From GCA-2728135 sp002728135 (GTDB lineage: Bacteria > Pseudomonadota > Alphaproteobacteria > UBA828): a stretch of 64,000 bases of DNA. Both the position numbers and the translations under genes were made by a program. The DNA is taken from assembly GCA_963997635.1 (NCBI GenBank), contig CAXEND010000001.1, forward strand, positions 1 to 64,000, written 5' to 3'. The notes beneath the pieces were generated by a model. It was not told the DNA's origin. It did no database searches and worked only from the letters and a program-made list of their open reading frames with translations. Below, one piece after another: positions 63,232-64,000 of the stretch. Position 1 is the first letter of the stretch. Each line of letters opens with the position of its first letter.

Positions 63232-64000
63232 TTAGTCTTTTTTATAATTTTCTAACTTATTTTTTATTCTTTTGAATACTGACTCCCAATCACCAAATTT
63301 TTCTTGTTGTATTAATTCGGCACTAGGATACCAATCTGTAGTAGTTTTTTTATGGAGGTAACGCCAATCTCCAGTATAACACAGTGTTATCCATAATTTT
63401 TTATTCATTGCACCTGCTAGATGAGCAACAGATGTGTCAACAGAAATTACTAGGTCTAAATTATCAATTACGGCTGCTGTGTGTGCGAAGTCATGTAAAT
63501 CTGCCGACAGGTCATAAATTAGTCCAGTCGCTCCATATTCCTTAATTTCATTAGCTCGAGGACCAACCTGTAAACTATAAAAAATTGTATTTTTAATACC
63601 AAGTATAGATAAAAAAGGCTCTAATCCGCTGCTACGATTTCGATCATTTCCTTGGCTAGGTTTTCCAGCCCAGCATATCCCTACTTTAAGCCAATTATCT
63701 GGGCCTTGAATTAGTTTTTTATATAACATTACATCTTCAATGTATGGAAAAATATAGGGAACTTTATTTGGTATTTTACCAATTGTTGTGGCTAGAATCT
63801 TTGGAATACTTAAAAGAGGGATATGATAATCAAAATCAGGTAATTCTTCACCTCTTGAATAAACTTCGCATTCATTCAAATTGTTGAGTAGCCGCTTAAG
63901 AGGTGATTGACATTCTAATATCAATTTTCCACCAAATTGTTTAAGTATGACAATATATCGTGCAAATTGTATACTATCTCCTATGCCCTGTTCGCAGTGA
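63232..64000 (-). CDS. C-terminal part of a TPR/GT9-like glycosyltransferase, cut by the window edge
   Basis: The frame is open to base 64000 and encodes HCEQGIGDSIQFARYI at the edge, so the true start lies outside. The region matches the C-terminal glycosyltransferase part of TPR-domain proteins common in proteobacteria: GIGDSIQFARY, LILECQSPLKRLL, VGICWAGKPSQGNDRNRS and LDLVISVDTSVAHLAGAM. About 256 residues are visible; the TPR repeats would be upstream. It probably modifies proteins or surface glycans; the exact role is not established. Confidence 0.85.
   Translation of the reverse strand, partial: HCEQGIGDSIQFARYIVILKQFGGKLILECQSPLKRLLNNLNECEVYSRGEELPDFDYHIPLLSIPKILATTIGKIPNKVPYIFPYIEDVMLYKKLIQGPDNWLKVGICWAGKPSQGNDRNRSSGLEPFLSILGIKNTIFYSLQVGPRANEIKEYGATGLIYDLSADLHDFAHTAAVIDNLDLVISVDTSVAHLAGAMNKKLWITLCYTGDWRYLHKKTTTDWYPSAELIQQEKFGDWESVFKRIKNKLENYKKD

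Overview
The window is a gene-dense stretch of an AT-rich bacterial chromosome with short intergenic gaps. Nearly every gene reads as alphaproteobacterial. The supporting signs are gene orders familiar from that class: an SUV3-type helicase with S4 protein and fdxA; thrS-infC-rpmI-rplT-pheST; rplU-rpmA-obg-proB-proA-nadD-rsfS-rlmH; an F1-only atpHAGDC operon lacking F0 genes; mdh-sucC-sucD; and sdhCDAB. The AT bias, tight packing and several genes missing from otherwise conserved blocks suggest a streamlined, probably marine, free-living lineage. The exact clade cannot be fixed from the sequence alone. No phage, insertion sequence, CRISPR array or rRNA gene was seen.

Layout. 0-4.3 kb (minus): a truncated Lys-rich gene at the edge, fdxA, a TerB-like protein, an S4 protein and the helicase. 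4.4-9.3 kb (plus): htpG behind a heat-shock-type promoter, a GST, queG and an SDR protein. 9.3-11.5 kb (minus): an alpha/beta hydrolase, a TlpA-like thioredoxin and CcdA. 11.6-13.7 kb (plus): two glycosyltransferases (GT4, GT9). 13.8-22.4 kb (plus): translation genes thrS, infC (apparently starting at ATA), rpmI, rplT, pheS, pheT, lepA. 22.9-25.2 kb: tRNA-Ser(GGA), tusA and an SLC13-type transporter with RCK_C domains.

25.3-34.5 kb is the accessory part: two luciferase-like flavin/F420 oxidoreductases flanking an NTF2-fold protein, a split TPP decarboxylase resembling sulfopyruvate decarboxylase, a MOSC protein, a two-subunit CoA-transferase of IpdAB type behind a promoter/operator-like palindrome, an HD-GAF protein paired with an unrecognised gene, and a Lin0512-family protein. 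This is the likeliest place for undescribed metabolism; its substrate cannot be read from sequence.

34.5-44.5 kb: tRNA-Ser(CGA), rplU (long Lys-rich tail), rpmA, obg, proBA, nadD, rsfS, rlmH, gpmI, ctpA-type protease, rppH. 44.6-52.9 kb (minus): priA, the F1 ATP synthase operon and a ferritin-like protein. 53.0-54.7 kb (plus): a transaldolase-like aldolase and xerC. 54.7-63.1 kb (minus): sdhCDAB, mdh, sucC, sucD and lpd, i.e. TCA-cycle genes, but with sucA/sucB absent from their usual place between sucD and lpd. The window ends inside a TPR-type glycosyltransferase gene.

Starts were moved from the longest open frame where a ribosome binding site, neighbouring stop codon or family N-terminus pointed to an internal start; each case is noted.
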